Origin: Thiogranum sp.
GTDB lineage: Bacteria > Pseudomonadota > Gammaproteobacteria > DSM-19610
Direction of reading: 5' to 3'
Assembly: GCA_022340245.1 (NCBI GenBank)
Contig: JAJDOI010000016.1
Location: 1-64,000 of the forward strand
Length of the DNA stretch: 64,000 nt
Shown: positions 26,899 through 36,442 of the stretch, piece after piece
Numbering within the stretch: the first letter of the stretch is position 1
Layout: every line of letters starts with the position of its first letter
Position numbers and translations under genes: made by a program
The notes under the pieces: generated by a model
What the model was told of the DNA's origin: nothing
Seen by the model: the letters and a program-made list of their open reading frames with translations, nothing else
The model's database searches: none

Positions 26899-29800
26899 AT
26901 GCCACGTTTTTTCATCGACCGGCCCATCTTCGCCTGGGTGGTGGCCATCCTGATTACCCTCGCCGGTGCAGCCGCCATCTTCAACCTGCCGGTGTCGGCC
27001 TATCCACCGATCGCCCCGCCGCAGATCAGCATCAATGCAGTCTATCCTGGCGCCAGCGCCGAGGTGATCGAAAACAGCGTGACCGCGGTAATCGAGCAGC
27101 AGCTCACCGGCGTCGACAACCTGCTGTATTTCGATTCGACCTCACGCTCCAACGGTACCGCACAGATCACTCTGACTTTCCTCAGCGGCACCGATCCAGA
27201 TATCGCCCAGGTGCAGGTACAGAACCGACTCAGTATTGCGCAGCCGCGCCTGCCCGAGGAGGTGATACAGAACGGCATTACTGTGTCCAAGGCCAACAAC
27301 GACTTTCTCATGGTGGTGGCGCTGCGTTCCGGGGACCGTAGCCTCGACACCTATGCCCTGAACAATCTGATCGCCTCGCAGGTGCTCGATCCGATCCAGC
27401 GACTGCCCGGTGTGGGCGACGCGCACCTGTTCGGTGCCGCCTACGCCATGCGCATCTGGCTCAACCCCGACAAGCTGCGGGGCTACGGTCTGAGCGCCTC
27501 GCAGGCGCTGAACGCGGTGCGCAACCAGAATGTGCAGATTGCCGCAGGCTATGTCGGCGCCGAACCGGCTCCACCGGGACAGGGTTTCAGCGCATCAGTC
27601 AACGCCGCCAGTCGTTTTACCTCCCCCGAGCAGTTCCGCGACATCATTTTGCGCACCAACCCGGACGGCAGCAGCGTGCGCCTCAAAGACGTCGCGCGTA
27701 TCACTCTCGGGGCCGAGTCCTATGGTCATGACGTGCACCTCAACGGGGATCCCATCGCCGGCTTCGCCATCCTGCTCGCGCCAAATGCCAATGCCCTGCA
27801 GGTGGCCGCCGCCGTGCATGCCAAGATGAACGAACTGGACAAATACTTTCCACCCGGGGTGACCTGGCTGGTGCCTTATGACACCACGCAGTTTATCCGC
27901 ATCTCTATCCACGAGGTGCTCTATACGCTCGTCGAGGCGGTGGTGCTGGTGTTCCTGGTGATCCTGCTGTTCCTGCAGAATCTGCGCGCGACGCTGATCC
28001 CCACGCTGGTGGTGCCGGTGGCACTGACCAGCGCCTTCGGCGGCATGTATATGGCCGGCTTTTCCATCAATGTGCTCACACTCTTCGGCCTGGTGCTGGC
28101 CATCGGTCTGGTGGTGGATGACGCGATCGTGGTAGTGGAAAACGTGGAGCGCATCATGACCGAGGAAGGCCTGGCGCCGAAAGAGGCGACGCGCAAGGCC
28201 ATGGACCAGATCACCGGCGCGGTGATCGCCATGACCACGGTGCTGGCGGCCGTTTTCATCCCGATGGCGCTGGTTGGCGGCAGCGTAGGCGTGATCTACC
28301 GCCAGTTCTCCCTCACCATCGCCATCTCCATGGCCATTTCGGCGCTAATGGCGTTGAGCTTCACGCCAGCGCTTTGCGCGACCCTCCTCAAACCGGTGCA
28401 CAAAGAACCAAATCGCTTCTTCCGCGGATTCAACCGCCTGTATGGCGCTCTGACAAGCGGCTATCTGGCGCGCGTCGGTCAGTCGATTCGCCATACGCCG
28501 CGCTGGATGGCGGCCTTCGTGGTGCTCGTTGGTATAGCGCTGCTGTTGTTCAGCCGCCTGCCCAGCAGCTTTCTGCCTGAGGAGGACCAGGGTTACGCGC
28601 TGGTGGTGGTGCAGCTGCCGCCGGGCGCCAGTATGGAGCGCACCGGCGATGTGCTGCGGGACATGGAGACCATCATTCAGAAAAGCCCCGCGGTCGACCA
28701 GGTGCTGGATGTAGCCGGGTTCAGCTTCGTCGGTCAGGGCGAAAACGTGGGTCTTGGTTTCATCCGTCTCAAGGACTGGAGCAAGCGCCGCTCGGCGGAT
28801 GAACAGATCAATGCCTTCATCCGGTGGGCCAACGGCGCGCTGCAGGCTATCAAGGGCGCACGCATGTTCGTCATCAATCTGCCCACTGTTCGCGGTCTGG
28901 GCCGCTTCGGTGGTTTCGACTTCCGCCTTGAAGACCGCGCCGGACTGGGACACGACCGGTTGATGCAGGCTCGCAATATTCTGCTCGCCAAGGCCGCCAG
29001 CGAGCCGGTACTGTCGGGCGTGCGCCCCAACCAGCTGGAGGATGCACCCGAGCTGCACCTGCACGTCGACCGCGTGCAGGCACAGTCCATGGGCCTGTCA
29101 TTGCCGGATATCTATGACGCCATCCGCCTGATGCTGGCACCGGTGTACGCCAACGATTTCAACTACAAGGGCCGCGTGTTGAAAGTGCTGTTGCAGGCCG
29201 ACGCCGGCTACCGCAGCCGCGTCGAAGACCTGAGCCATTACTACATTCCCGCCAGCCGGGGTGGCCTCGACAACATGGTGCCGCTCAACAGCGTTGTGTC
29301 AACCAGCTGGACCATCGGACCACCGGCTGTCGATCACTACAACGGTCATCCCGCCGTCCAGATCAACGGGTCGGCCGCCCCGGGCCACAGCTCCGGGCAG
29401 GCCATGGACGCGATGCAGGGCATCGTCACGCAGGACCTGGGCCAGGGTATCGGCTATGAATGGTCGGGCCAGTCGCTGCAGGAGATCATCTCCAGTCAGC
29501 AGGCCCCCATCCTCTTCGCGCTGTCGCTGCTGGTGGTGTTCCTCGCGCTGGCCGCGCTCTACGAAAGCTGGTCGATCCCGGTGGCCGTCATGCTGGTGGT
29601 GCCGCTCGGCGTGCTGGGCGCGCTTACCTTCACCTGGTTGCGCGGTCTGGAGAACGATGTGTATTTCAAGGTCGGGCTCATCGCGGTGATCGGTCTGTCG
29701 GCCAAGAACGCCATCCTGATCATTGAGTTTGCCAACACCATGCGCCAGCAGGGCCGCGGCGTGCTCGATGCGACACTGGAGGCCTGCCGCCTGCGCTTTC

Positions 29801-30027
29801 GGCCGATACTGATGACCTCAATCGCGTTCATCCTGGGCGTGCTGCCCCTGGCCGTCTCCACCGGTGCCGGGGCCAACAGCCGGCATGCGATCGGCACCGA
29901 TGTCATGGGCGGCATGGTCGGCGCCACGCTGCTCGGCGTGCTGTTCGTCCCGGTGTTTTTCGTGGTGGTCCGGCGCCTGCTAGGAGACAGGATGGACGGC
30001 GAGGAAAAGCGCACGCGGGACGAGTGA
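26899..30027 (+). CDS. RND efflux permease (AcrB/MexB, HAE1 family)
   Basis: A 1042-aa inner-membrane proton/drug antiporter. The start MPRFFIDRPIFAWVVAILI is typical of HAE1 pumps. The proton-relay aspartates are present at 407 and 408 (GLVVDDAIVVVENVERI), the same position as in E. coli AcrB. Two large periplasmic loops and twelve membrane segments are expected; the C-terminal repeat has GLSAKNAILIIEFA. It is cotranscribed with the adaptor. Drug range cannot be read from sequence; no local regulator gene is seen. Confidence 0.95.
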   Translation: MPRFFIDRPIFAWVVAILITLAGAAAIFNLPVSAYPPIAPPQISINAVYPGASAEVIENSVTAVIEQQLTGVDNLLYFDSTSRSNGTAQITLTFLSGTDPDIAQVQVQNRLSIAQPRLPEEVIQNGITVSKANNDFLMVVALRSGDRSLDTYALNNLIASQVLDPIQRLPGVGDAHLFGAAYAMRIWLNPDKLRGYGLSASQALNAVRNQNVQIAAGYVGAEPAPPGQGFSASVNAASRFTSPEQFRDIILRTNPDGSSVRLKDVARITLGAESYGHDVHLNGDPIAGFAILLAPNANALQVAAAVHAKMNELDKYFPPGVTWLVPYDTTQFIRISIHEVLYTLVEAVVLVFLVILLFLQNLRATLIPTLVVPVALTSAFGGMYMAGFSINVLTLFGLVLAIGLVVDDAIVVVENVERIMTEEGLAPKEATRKAMDQITGAVIAMTTVLAAVFIPMALVGGSVGVIYRQFSLTIAISMAISALMALSFTPALCATLLKPVHKEPNRFFRGFNRLYGALTSGYLARVGQSIRHTPRWMAAFVVLVGIALLLFSRLPSSFLPEEDQGYALVVVQLPPGASMERTGDVLRDMETIIQKSPAVDQVLDVAGFSFVGQGENVGLGFIRLKDWSKRRSADEQINAFIRWANGALQAIKGARMFVINLPTVRGLGRFGGFDFRLEDRAGLGHDRLMQARNILLAKAASEPVLSGVRPNQLEDAPELHLHVDRVQAQSMGLSLPDIYDAIRLMLAPVYANDFNYKGRVLKVLLQADAGYRSRVEDLSHYYIPASRGGLDNMVPLNSVVSTSWTIGPPAVDHYNGHPAVQINGSAAPGHSSGQAMDAMQGIVTQDLGQGIGYEWSGQSLQEIISSQQAPILFALSLLVVFLALAALYESWSIPVAVMLVVPLGVLGALTFTWLRGLENDVYFKVGLIAVIGLSAKNAILIIEFANTMRQQGRGVLDATLEACRLRFRPILMTSIAFILGVLPLAVSTGAGANSRHAIGTDVMGGMVGATLLGVLFVPVFFVVVRRLLGDRMDGEEKRTRDE

Positions 30028-30261
30028 GCCCGGCTCCTGCCCCGCACGGCCCCCCTGTTTCTCCGCCACCGACCTGGAGCCGTCTCCTGTCCTTCGGGGC
30101 GCCTTTTTGTTGGGGATAGTCGGACCTTAACGGAAAAGTACCTTTCCTTCTCCTATACTCAGTTCTCGGTATAAGCCTCCGAGCCGCGCACAGCCAGCCA
30201 GTTCGGCGACAACGCGGTTCCCCCGGCATACACTAGTCAGATTGCGGTGGGAGCGCGAACG

Positions 30262-30612
30262 ATGTATTCAAAAGCACTATTAGCCAGCGGTCTGGTTGCA
30301 CTTGTTTTGACCGTGTCTCTGCAGTTTGTCTCCAGTGGTGGGCGCGTGTACCTGTCTGCTGTCGACTGGGGACAGGTAAATTCCATGAACTATCAGGAAG
30401 GTCAGGCATATCTGGCCGAGCGCAGCAAGGAGATTACGCGATGGGAGTCTTTGCACAACGGATTGCGTTATTCGGAGTTCTGGCTCTCCGCGTTCGCGGA
30501 TTGGCTCCTGTATTCGGCCGTTGGTTTTGCAAGTTGTATCGTGTTCCGTCAGCTGCCGCAATCCAAGCGATCGCTCAAGTCGGGGCCGCGCGAAAGACCG
30601 CCCGCCCCTTAA
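30262..30612 (+). CDS. Small two-helix membrane protein, unknown function
   Basis: A 116-aa protein of no recognised family. Hydrophobic segments are at about residues 5-27 and 76-95, with a polar 45-residue loop between them (about 30-75) and a basic, Pro-rich tail. The ATG at 30262 has GGGAG eight bases upstream, which supports translation; an in-frame GTG at 30247 would remove that site. It lies between the RND pump and the ZIP transporter with about 230 and 140 bp of flanking spacer, so it is probably transcribed alone. Reality as a gene is likely but not certain. Confidence 0.55.
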   Translation: MYSKALLASGLVALVLTVSLQFVSSGGRVYLSAVDWGQVNSMNYQEGQAYLAERSKEITRWESLHNGLRYSEFWLSAFADWLLYSAVGFASCIVFRQLPQSKRSLKSGPRERPPAP

Positions 30613-30755
30613 CTCAGCCGTCAACTTTGCAGCGTTCTTCCCTCTTGGGCCGGAACCGGCGCACCGGGCAGATCAAGGGTGAGACTACGTTCCCCGACTT
30701 CACGTATTCTGCCTCCCTGAACAGATCCAGCCTGGATCCATAACCTTAGGCATCC

Positions 30756-31493
30756 ATGAGCGCTGTACTACTGTCGCTGGCGACATTCTTTTCGACTCTT
30801 GCCGGGGGGCTGCTTGCGCTCAGGTTCCGCGACCGGCTGCACTTTATTCTCAGCTTCACTGCCGGCGTGCTTCTGGGCGTGGTGAGCTTCGACATTTTGC
30901 CAGAGATTTTTGCCCTGAGCCGCGAGCAGGGCATTGATGTAATGGGGGCAATGATTGCCCTCGTCGTCGGGTTTATTCTTTTTCACAGCCTTGAGAAGTT
31001 CGTGCTGGTTCATCATGCTCACGAGGCTGACTACGCCGCGCACTATCACCCGCAGGTCGGTCTGCTCTCAGCCATTGCCCTGGTCGGGCACAGCTTCATG
31101 GACGGAGTCGCGATTGGCCTGGCGTTTCAAGCCTCGGAAGCGGTTGGCCTTGTCGTAGCCATTGCTGTCATTGCACACGACTTTTGTGACGGCCTCAACA
31201 CGGTCAGCTTGATGCTGGTTCACCGCAACACGACCCTCCGTGCCTTCGCGATGCTGGTGCTGGATGCGCTTGCTCCGGTCTTCGGTGCGGCTTCTACATT
31301 GCTCGTTCGGGTCCCTGCTCCGATACTGGTGCTCTACCTTGGATTCTTCGCCGGGTTCCTTTTGTATATCGGGGCCTCGGACATTCTGCCCGAGGCACAC
31401 TCGCAGAACCGCTCGGCCATTACCGGCAGCCTCATCGGGCTTACCTGCCTGGGAGCGGCCTTTATCTTCCTCGTGGTTCACCTCGCCCGATAG
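30756..31493 (+). CDS. ZIP-family divalent metal transporter
   Basis: A 245-aa inner-membrane protein of the ZIP (SLC39) family, probably moving zinc or related metals into the cytosol. The metal-site helices are clear: HSFMDGVAIG (112-121) and HDFCDGLN (141-148). A His-rich loop VHHAHEADYAAHYH (85-98) is like the variable metal-binding loop of ZIPs. About eight membrane segments. The second motif has HDFCDG instead of the common HEIPHE, as in GufA/ZIP-like bacterial members. No zinc-uptake (Zur) site was recognised upstream. Confidence 0.88.
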   Translation: MSAVLLSLATFFSTLAGGLLALRFRDRLHFILSFTAGVLLGVVSFDILPEIFALSREQGIDVMGAMIALVVGFILFHSLEKFVLVHHAHEADYAAHYHPQVGLLSAIALVGHSFMDGVAIGLAFQASEAVGLVVAIAVIAHDFCDGLNTVSLMLVHRNTTLRAFAMLVLDALAPVFGAASTLLVRVPAPILVLYLGFFAGFLLYIGASDILPEAHSQNRSAITGSLIGLTCLGAAFIFLVVHLAR

Positions 31494-31529
31494 TACAGGC
31501 ATCGATCTTCACAATCGGCGGCACTGGCA

Positions 31530-32039
31530 CTATCTCCGCAACCGTCTTTTGCCCCGCTCCACCGCCAGACCCCACACCCCGATGGCCCGGTTGCGGGCGA
31601 TCTTCTCCAGAGCCTGGTACTCGAAGGGTGCATCCTGCAGCGCCACGGCCCATCCCTGGCGCAAGAGTTCCGCCGCAAGATCCTCGTCGCCCGCCTCGCA
31701 CACGGCCACATAGCTTCCGTCCGTGTTGCGGCTGCGGGTGTTGCAGTGCACGAAGTCGGTTCCGATATTGAATTTCAGCGCCAGCGCCGCGCGCGGACCG
31801 CACGGCGCCGGTTTTTCGAAAAAATAACAGCTCTCCTCGGTAGGAGGGATCAGGATACCGTAAAGGTGCATGGTCCGATTGCGGACGTTGAGCGTGCCAT
31901 CGTCATTCACGAAGGCGAAACCATCGAACCGCGCGCCGCGTGCCGCTGGCAGTGCCAGGCAAAATAGCACAACGATGGCGAGAGCCCGGATAAGGGGATG
32001 GGTTTCGTCCTTCCGGATGTGGTCACTCGCTGCTGACAC
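31530..32039 (-). CDS. Exported SNase-like (thermonuclease-fold) protein
   Basis: The 169-aa product has a signal peptide or anchor ([21 protein letters not shown]) and an OB-fold region like staphylococcal nuclease: [15 protein letters not shown], then [11 protein letters not shown] and [17 protein letters not shown]. Two conserved catalytic arginines of SNase are not evident, so nuclease activity is doubtful. The start is chosen as GTG 32039, because AGGAGG lies five bases upstream; frames open from 32063 would place that site inside the gene. It is convergent with the ZIP gene. Confidence 0.65.
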   Translation of the reverse strand: MSAASDHIRKDETHPLIRALAIVVLFCLALPAARGARFDGFAFVNDDGTLNVRNRTMHLYGILIPPTEESCYFFEKPAPCGPRAALALKFNIGTDFVHCNTRSRNTDGSYVAVCEAGDEDLAAELLRQGWAVALQDAPFEYQALEKIARNRAIGVWGLAVERGKRRLRR

Positions 32040-32418
32040 TGCTTCCTCCTGCATCGTGATCACGACGCGCTGGCGGGCACGGCTGTGCTATTTTGACAAG
32101 GCGCGCGGCACAACAAGGCCGTCGAGCAGCACCGCCAGCTTGAAAAAGAAAGGTGGTGATAAGGGGAAATGTTGCAAGTGCCCCATGCGTATCAGCTCCC
32201 TGTCGCCTCGCGATCAAGCTTGCCACCAGCCTCGTGGTCGCGCAACGGCATCAGCGGGCGGCTCGCCTGATCCCGATGTCAACTGCACGCGTCGATTGAA
32301 TCCACGCTATTGTAATTGCAGGCAAATCGCAGTACGTTCCCGCACGGGCTGCCCTTCGGCAGAACAAGCCGCGCAACGAGTCAACTTTGAGCCAGCCGGT
32401 TCGATAAAGGACATATGC
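32040..32418. other. Intergenic region, divergent, 379 bp
   Basis: Lies between the SNase-like gene and the YjdM/PhnA gene. Frames are open but show no protein-like signal, and no RNA gene or repeat was recognised. Confidence 0.45.
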
Positions 32419-32760
32419 ATGAGTGATTTACCCAGGTGCCCCGAATGTGGCTCGGAATACACGTACGCAGACGGAGATTTGTATGTTTGTCCGGAATGCG
32501 CGCATGAATGGGCGAAAGATGCAATTCCCGAGAGCAGCGATGCGAAGCCTGTCGTTACCGACGCGAACGGCAATGTGCTGGAGGATGGCGATACTGTTTC
32601 GGTAATCAAGGACCTGAAGGTCAAGGGCTCGTCATCGGTGGTCAAGGTTGGGACGAAAGTCAAAAATATCCGCCTCGTTGAAGGTGATCATGACATTGAC
32701 TGCAAGATCGATGGTATCGGCGCAATGAAATTGAAATCAGAGTTTGTCAAGAAGGCGTAA
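32419..32760 (+). CDS. yjdM: YjdM/PhnA-family zinc-ribbon protein
   Basis: A 113-aa cytosolic protein. An N-terminal zinc ribbon with [10 protein letters not shown] (8-17) and CPECAHEW (24-31) is followed by the PhnA domain [20 protein letters not shown] and [20 protein letters not shown]. The family was once linked to alkylphosphonate use, but the E. coli protein has no proven role in it. The start is ATG 32419 with AAGGA upstream. It appears monocistronic. Confidence 0.92.
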   Translation: MSDLPRCPECGSEYTYADGDLYVCPECAHEWAKDAIPESSDAKPVVTDANGNVLEDGDTVSVIKDLKVKGSSSVVKVGTKVKNIRLVEGDHDIDCKIDGIGAMKLKSEFVKKA

Positions 32761-32852
32761 ACGACCGCGCTCAAGCGATCAGGCGGCATTTCACCAACAA
32801 ATAACTTACAGCGGCGACGGCCTGCATTTGCTTTTGCCGGTGTCAGACGTTC

Positions 32853-32874
32853 TCGTCAATCAAGTCTGACCCCA
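32853..32874. repeat. Single GGGGTCAGAC-type half repeat
   Basis: On the minus strand the sequence ATGGGGTCAGACTTGATTGA appears once. Its core GGGGTCAGA is shared with the inverted repeat between dnaK and dnaJ. There is no partner arm nearby, so it may be a remnant. Confidence 0.4.
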
Positions 32875-32880
32875 TCGATG

Positions 32881-33798
32881 CTACTTCTCCACGCACCTGT
32901 CCCAATATGGCACGCCCGCAAACCGTTCCACCAGGAAATCCACGAAGGCGCGCACGCGTTGTGACAGGTGACGGGTCTGCGGGTACACCGCGTAGGCATT
33001 GATACTGCGCCAGGTGTAGTCACCGAGCACGGGCACCAGTTCGCCCTGTTCTATCGCCTCGTGGCAGATAAAGGTCGGCTGTAGCACAATGCCCCGCCCG
33101 GCGGTCGCCATGTCGCGCAGAAAGTCGCCGTTGTTGGCCTTCAGGGTTGGGTTGACCTTTACCCGGCCCGCTTCTCCTTTCTTGTCGCGATAACTCCACA
33201 GCGCCGGTTCCGGCAAATTGGTATAGACCAGGCAGTGATGCTGTTGGAGCTCCGCCGGTGTGCGCGGCTTGCCGTAGTGCTCCAGGTAGCTGGGACTGGC
33301 AATCAAGGTGCTGTGAATGGGCGCAATACGACGGGCAATCAGGGTGGAGTCTTCAAGCTCGGCGATACGGACAGCCACGTCGAAACTTTCCTGCAGGATG
33401 TCGACCTGGCGATCATTGAAATCCAGATCGAATTGCACATCGGGGTGCAACTGCAGAAAATCGTCGATTGCCCCCGTCAGGTGCCTCAACCCAAAGCTCA
33501 GCGGCGCGGCCACCCGCAGGCTGCCCGACAGGGCACCGTGTTCGCTGGATACCGCCAGTTCGGTTTCCTGCAGATCGGCGAGCAGCCGCACGGCTCGCTC
33601 GTACAGACTGCGGCCGGTGGCGGTGAGATCCATCCTGCGGGTGGTGCGACGCAACAGCTGCACGCCCAGGCGCTGCTCCAGCTCCGCCAGGCGGCGGCTT
33701 ACCGCGGATTTGGCGACCTGCATGCGGTCCGCTGCACCGCTGATGCTGCCCGCCTCCACCACCCGCACAAAGGTCTCCAGCGCCTCGAATCGGTCCAT
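32881..33798 (-). CDS. LysR-family transcriptional regulator
   Basis: A 305-aa LTTR. The N-terminal winged helix-turn-helix covers residues 1-60 (LETFVRVVEAGSISGAADRM, then SAVSRRLAELEQRLGVQLL), followed by the effector-binding domain. It is of the AaeR/DmlR-like subgroup by pattern. It is divergent from azoR, with 132 bp between starts and an AT-rich palindrome at 33821-33838. It probably represses or activates azoR and the pirin gene and itself. The inducer, perhaps a quinone or electrophile, is an inference from the targets. Confidence 0.9.
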   Translation of the reverse strand: MDRFEALETFVRVVEAGSISGAADRMQVAKSAVSRRLAELEQRLGVQLLRRTTRRMDLTATGRSLYERAVRLLADLQETELAVSSEHGALSGSLRVAAPLSFGLRHLTGAIDDFLQLHPDVQFDLDFNDRQVDILQESFDVAVRIAELEDSTLIARRIAPIHSTLIASPSYLEHYGKPRTPAELQQHHCLVYTNLPEPALWSYRDKKGEAGRVKVNPTLKANNGDFLRDMATAGRGIVLQPTFICHEAIEQGELVPVLGDYTWRSINAYAVYPQTRHLSQRVRAFVDFLVERFAGVPYWDRCVEK

Positions 33799-33820
33799 AT
33801 TGTTGCCTTTTACAGAATAA

Positions 33821-33838
33821 TCTATTGCTGATAATAGA
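33821..33838. promoter_or_regulatory. Probable LysR-type operator
   Basis: A perfect inverted repeat TCTATT-6 bp-AATAGA sits in the spacer between the divergent LysR and azoR starts, 23 bp from the LysR start codon. Size and place suit an LTTR recognition site. Confidence 0.55.
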
Positions 33839-33930
33839 CTTTATCCCTTACACGTCAACGCCTAAAGTGTTCCCCAGTCCCGCCGGGAGTCCCCGGCGTC
33901 TGAAAACCTCGAAGAGAAAGGAGCACGACG

Positions 33931-34560
33931 ATGACCACCACAGCAACGCCCCCCCTGAATGTGTTGCACGTCGACGCCAGCGGCCGCTACCAGGGATCGG
34001 TGTCACGTGCGCTGTCCGGCAAGTTCATTGAAACCCTGCGCAACGAAATGGGAGAACCGGTCATCCGGCACCGGGACGTGGCGAGGGGCCTGCCGTTCGT
34101 CGACGCCGACTGGATTGGCGCCAACTTCACCCCCGCCGAACAACGTAGCGAACAGCAGCAACAACGGCTTGCCGAATCGGACGCCCTGGTGGGGGAACTC
34201 GTGCCTGCCGACGTCATCGTCATCGGTACGCCGGTCTATAATTTTTCCATTCCCGCGAGTCTCAAGGCCTGGGTCGACCTGGTGGCCCGCGCGGGCCTGA
34301 CGTTCCGCTACACCGAAAACGGCCCCGTGGGTCTGCTCGAGGGCAAGAAGGCCTACGTCATTGTCGCGACTGGCGGCACGCCGGTGGGCAGCGACATCGA
34401 CTTTGCCAGCGGTTACCTGCGCCACCTGCTGGGTTTTATCGGTATCGACGATGTGACCATTATCGGTGCCGACCGCCTGATGCAACAGGCCGACACGGCC
34501 CTGGCGGGGGCCGAGCAACAGATCGTACAGGCCGTAGCCGCACTGCGCGCCGCCGCCTGA
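33931..34560 (+). CDS. azoR: FMN-dependent NADH-azoreductase / quinone reductase
   Basis: A 209-aa flavodoxin-like enzyme that reduces quinones and azo compounds by two electrons. It begins NVLHVDASGRYQGSVSRAL (phosphate-binding loop for FMN), with PVYNFSIPASLKAWVDLVARAGLTF near residue 105 and ATGGTPVGSDIDF near 147, both FMN contacts. AAAGGAG precedes the ATG. It is the first gene after the divergent regulator and is followed 19 bp later by the pirin gene, likely one transcript for electrophile or quinone stress. Confidence 0.93.
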   Translation: MTTTATPPLNVLHVDASGRYQGSVSRALSGKFIETLRNEMGEPVIRHRDVARGLPFVDADWIGANFTPAEQRSEQQQQRLAESDALVGELVPADVIVIGTPVYNFSIPASLKAWVDLVARAGLTFRYTENGPVGLLEGKKAYVIVATGGTPVGSDIDFASGYLRHLLGFIGIDDVTIIGADRLMQQADTALAGAEQQIVQAVAALRAAA

Positions 34561-34579
34561 GCACGTAAGGAGTCATACC

Positions 34580-35437
34580 ATGTCAAACCGTAGCGTAGAG
34601 AAACTTGTCCACGCCCGCGCCGTCACCGAAGGCGCCGGGGTTACCGCGCACCGCACAATAGGCACGCCCGCCCTGCCCAATCTCGACCCGTTCCTGATGC
34701 TGGATCACTTCGGCAGTGACAACCCGGACGAGTATATCGCCGGCTTTCCGGATCATCCGCACCGCGGCTTCATTACCTTCACCTACATGCTGGACGGGCA
34801 CATGCTGCACCAGGACAGCATGGGCAACAAAGGTGATCTGAAATCCGGCGGCGCGCAGTGGATGAAAGCCGCGAGCGGCGTCATTCATTCCGAAATGCCG
34901 CAGCAGAGCGCCGGCCTGATGCGCGGTTTTCAATTGTGGATCAACCTGCCCGCGAGCGAAAAAATGACCGCACCGGCTTACCAGGAGTTTTCACCCGAAG
35001 CCATTCCGGTATCCAGCGGCGACGGCGTTACCGTGAAGGTGCTGGCTGGGCGGTACGCCGACGTCACCGGTCCCATCAAGGATCCGCATACCGATGTGCA
35101 GTACCTGGACGTCACGCTGGACGGGGCACGAACCTTCACCCACACGCTGTACAGTAACCGCCAGGCCTTCGTCTACGTGTTCGAGGGCGAAGCAACGCTG
35201 GAAGACTATGGTCTGCCCAAACACACCCTCGCTGTTCTGGGTACCGGCGACACGGTGCGCATCAGCGCGAGCGGCGGCGGCGCACGCTTCATCCTGGTAT
35301 CAGGCCGGCCCATCGGTGAGCCTATCGAACAGTACGGGCCGTTTGTAATGAACAGCCAGGCGGAAATCCAGCAGGCGATGGCGGATTATCGGGATGGCGA
35401 GCTGGTTCAGCGGAAGGCGACCGTTACCGCGGCGTGA
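34580..35437 (+). CDS. Pirin-family bicupin protein
   Basis: A 285-aa two-domain cupin. The pirin metal-site motif FPDHPHRGFITFTY is near residue 53 and a third His is near 95 (SGVIHSEMPQ). E. coli YhhW of this family has quercetinase activity; the physiological substrate is generally unknown. AAGGAG precedes the ATG. It is coexpressed with azoR by spacing (19 bp). The gene ends about 90 bp before a repeat pair. Confidence 0.92.
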   Translation: MSNRSVEKLVHARAVTEGAGVTAHRTIGTPALPNLDPFLMLDHFGSDNPDEYIAGFPDHPHRGFITFTYMLDGHMLHQDSMGNKGDLKSGGAQWMKAASGVIHSEMPQQSAGLMRGFQLWINLPASEKMTAPAYQEFSPEAIPVSSGDGVTVKVLAGRYADVTGPIKDPHTDVQYLDVTLDGARTFTHTLYSNRQAFVYVFEGEATLEDYGLPKHTLAVLGTGDTVRISASGGGARFILVSGRPIGEPIEQYGPFVMNSQAEIQQAMADYRDGELVQRKATVTAA

Positions 35438-35458
35438 AACATGCGCGGTAGACGGATT

Positions 35459-35718
35459 GATTGGGTTTCGCGGCGCTCAATCCAGCGCGGGGCTCTGAGC
35501 CTGCGAAGCCCAGCGGATTTCCAGGTAGGTTGGGCTGAGCGCAGCGAAGCCCAACGTGTTCAACCGAGGCGGATCCGTTGATTCATCTAACTCGTAGATC
35601 GTCCATTGGACATGCCTGTAATGGGTCGAACCGATAATATGCCGGCTTGTTTGTTCCTTGCCTGTCTGCCTTACAGCGTCCTGGTCATTGGGCTTCGCTG
35701 CGCTCAGCCCAACCTACG
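35459..35718. repeat. REP-like palindromic repeat pair, locus 3
   Basis: Unit 1 at 35525-35556 and inverted unit 2 at 35688-35718 are near-identical to those at locus 2. Two degenerate copies precede them (about 35459-35483 and 35496-35515). The locus lies between the converging pirin gene and the unknown 200-aa gene, and unit 2 runs into the stop codon of the latter. Confidence 0.88.
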
Positions 35719-36316
35719 GGCATGGCTGGTCGATGTGAATGACCAGGGAGCCGTCTTCATAGCGGGCGGTTTCGATCTTGTGTTTGCGCACCAGCAGGCC
35801 CGACTGGGAGCGGTAGACGGTGTATTCGTAGGCCGGGTCGATGGCTTCATACACGGAGCTGCCGAAGTAGGTGTCGACGGGCGACCAGGACAGCCAGCGT
35901 TCGTTCAGGTGGTCGGTCAGGTCGATGCCGGGTTTGTCACCGATCTGGTGGGCATGCTGCTGACGCGTGTTGGCCTCGTCGATCTTGCTGTAGCGCCCGC
36001 CGAGGCGATCGAGGCGGTACATGGCGTCGAGGCCGAACAGGTTGGCGACCGGCTTCCATTTGAGGAAACGCGCGTCGAGGCGCCATTCGTCGCCGCTGAT
36101 TTTGAAATGCTGCACCGTGCAGAAGTTGCCGCTGCGCAACTCGACCGCGTACTGCTGCGGCGCGAGTTCGACAAACTGCAGTTTCGCGATGGGCGCTTCG
36201 GAGGTCAGGCGGTGAAAGGTGTGCAGGTTCCAGCCGACCAGCGCCGCCGGCAGACCCAGCAGAACCAGGACAAGCAACGGCAGGCTTCTGGCCCTTCTGA
36301 GAAATCTCATCGCCAC
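35714..36316 (-). CDS. Membrane-anchored protein of unknown function
   Basis: A 200-aa protein with one N-terminal membrane anchor (LPLLVLVLLGLPAALVGW, residues 12-29) and a soluble domain, probably periplasmic. No family was recognised with certainty; notable segments are SGNFCTVQHFKISGDEWRLD and GVDLTDHLNERWLSW-like DLTDHLNERWLSWSPVDTY. It ends HIDQPCP, and the stop codon is formed by the first bases of a palindromic repeat, so the C-terminus may have been reset by repeat insertion. It is followed by no gene on its strand; glmM lies 126 bp upstream on the same strand, so read-through from glmM is possible. Confidence 0.7.
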   Translation of the reverse strand: MAMRFLRRARSLPLLVLVLLGLPAALVGWNLHTFHRLTSEAPIAKLQFVELAPQQYAVELRSGNFCTVQHFKISGDEWRLDARFLKWKPVANLFGLDAMYRLDRLGGRYSKIDEANTRQQHAHQIGDKPGIDLTDHLNERWLSWSPVDTYFGSSVYEAIDPAYEYTVYRSQSGLLVRKHKIETARYEDGSLVIHIDQPCP

Positions 36317-36442
36317 GTCGCGCGCCTGCCGTCGGGAAGCAGAAAGTGTGTTTGCAACGAAAACCGAAAAGCAGACATGGATAGCGCTAAGACGAGGACG
36401 TCACTGGTTTCTGCGAGAAAAATACATCTGTCCCCTCTCGCC

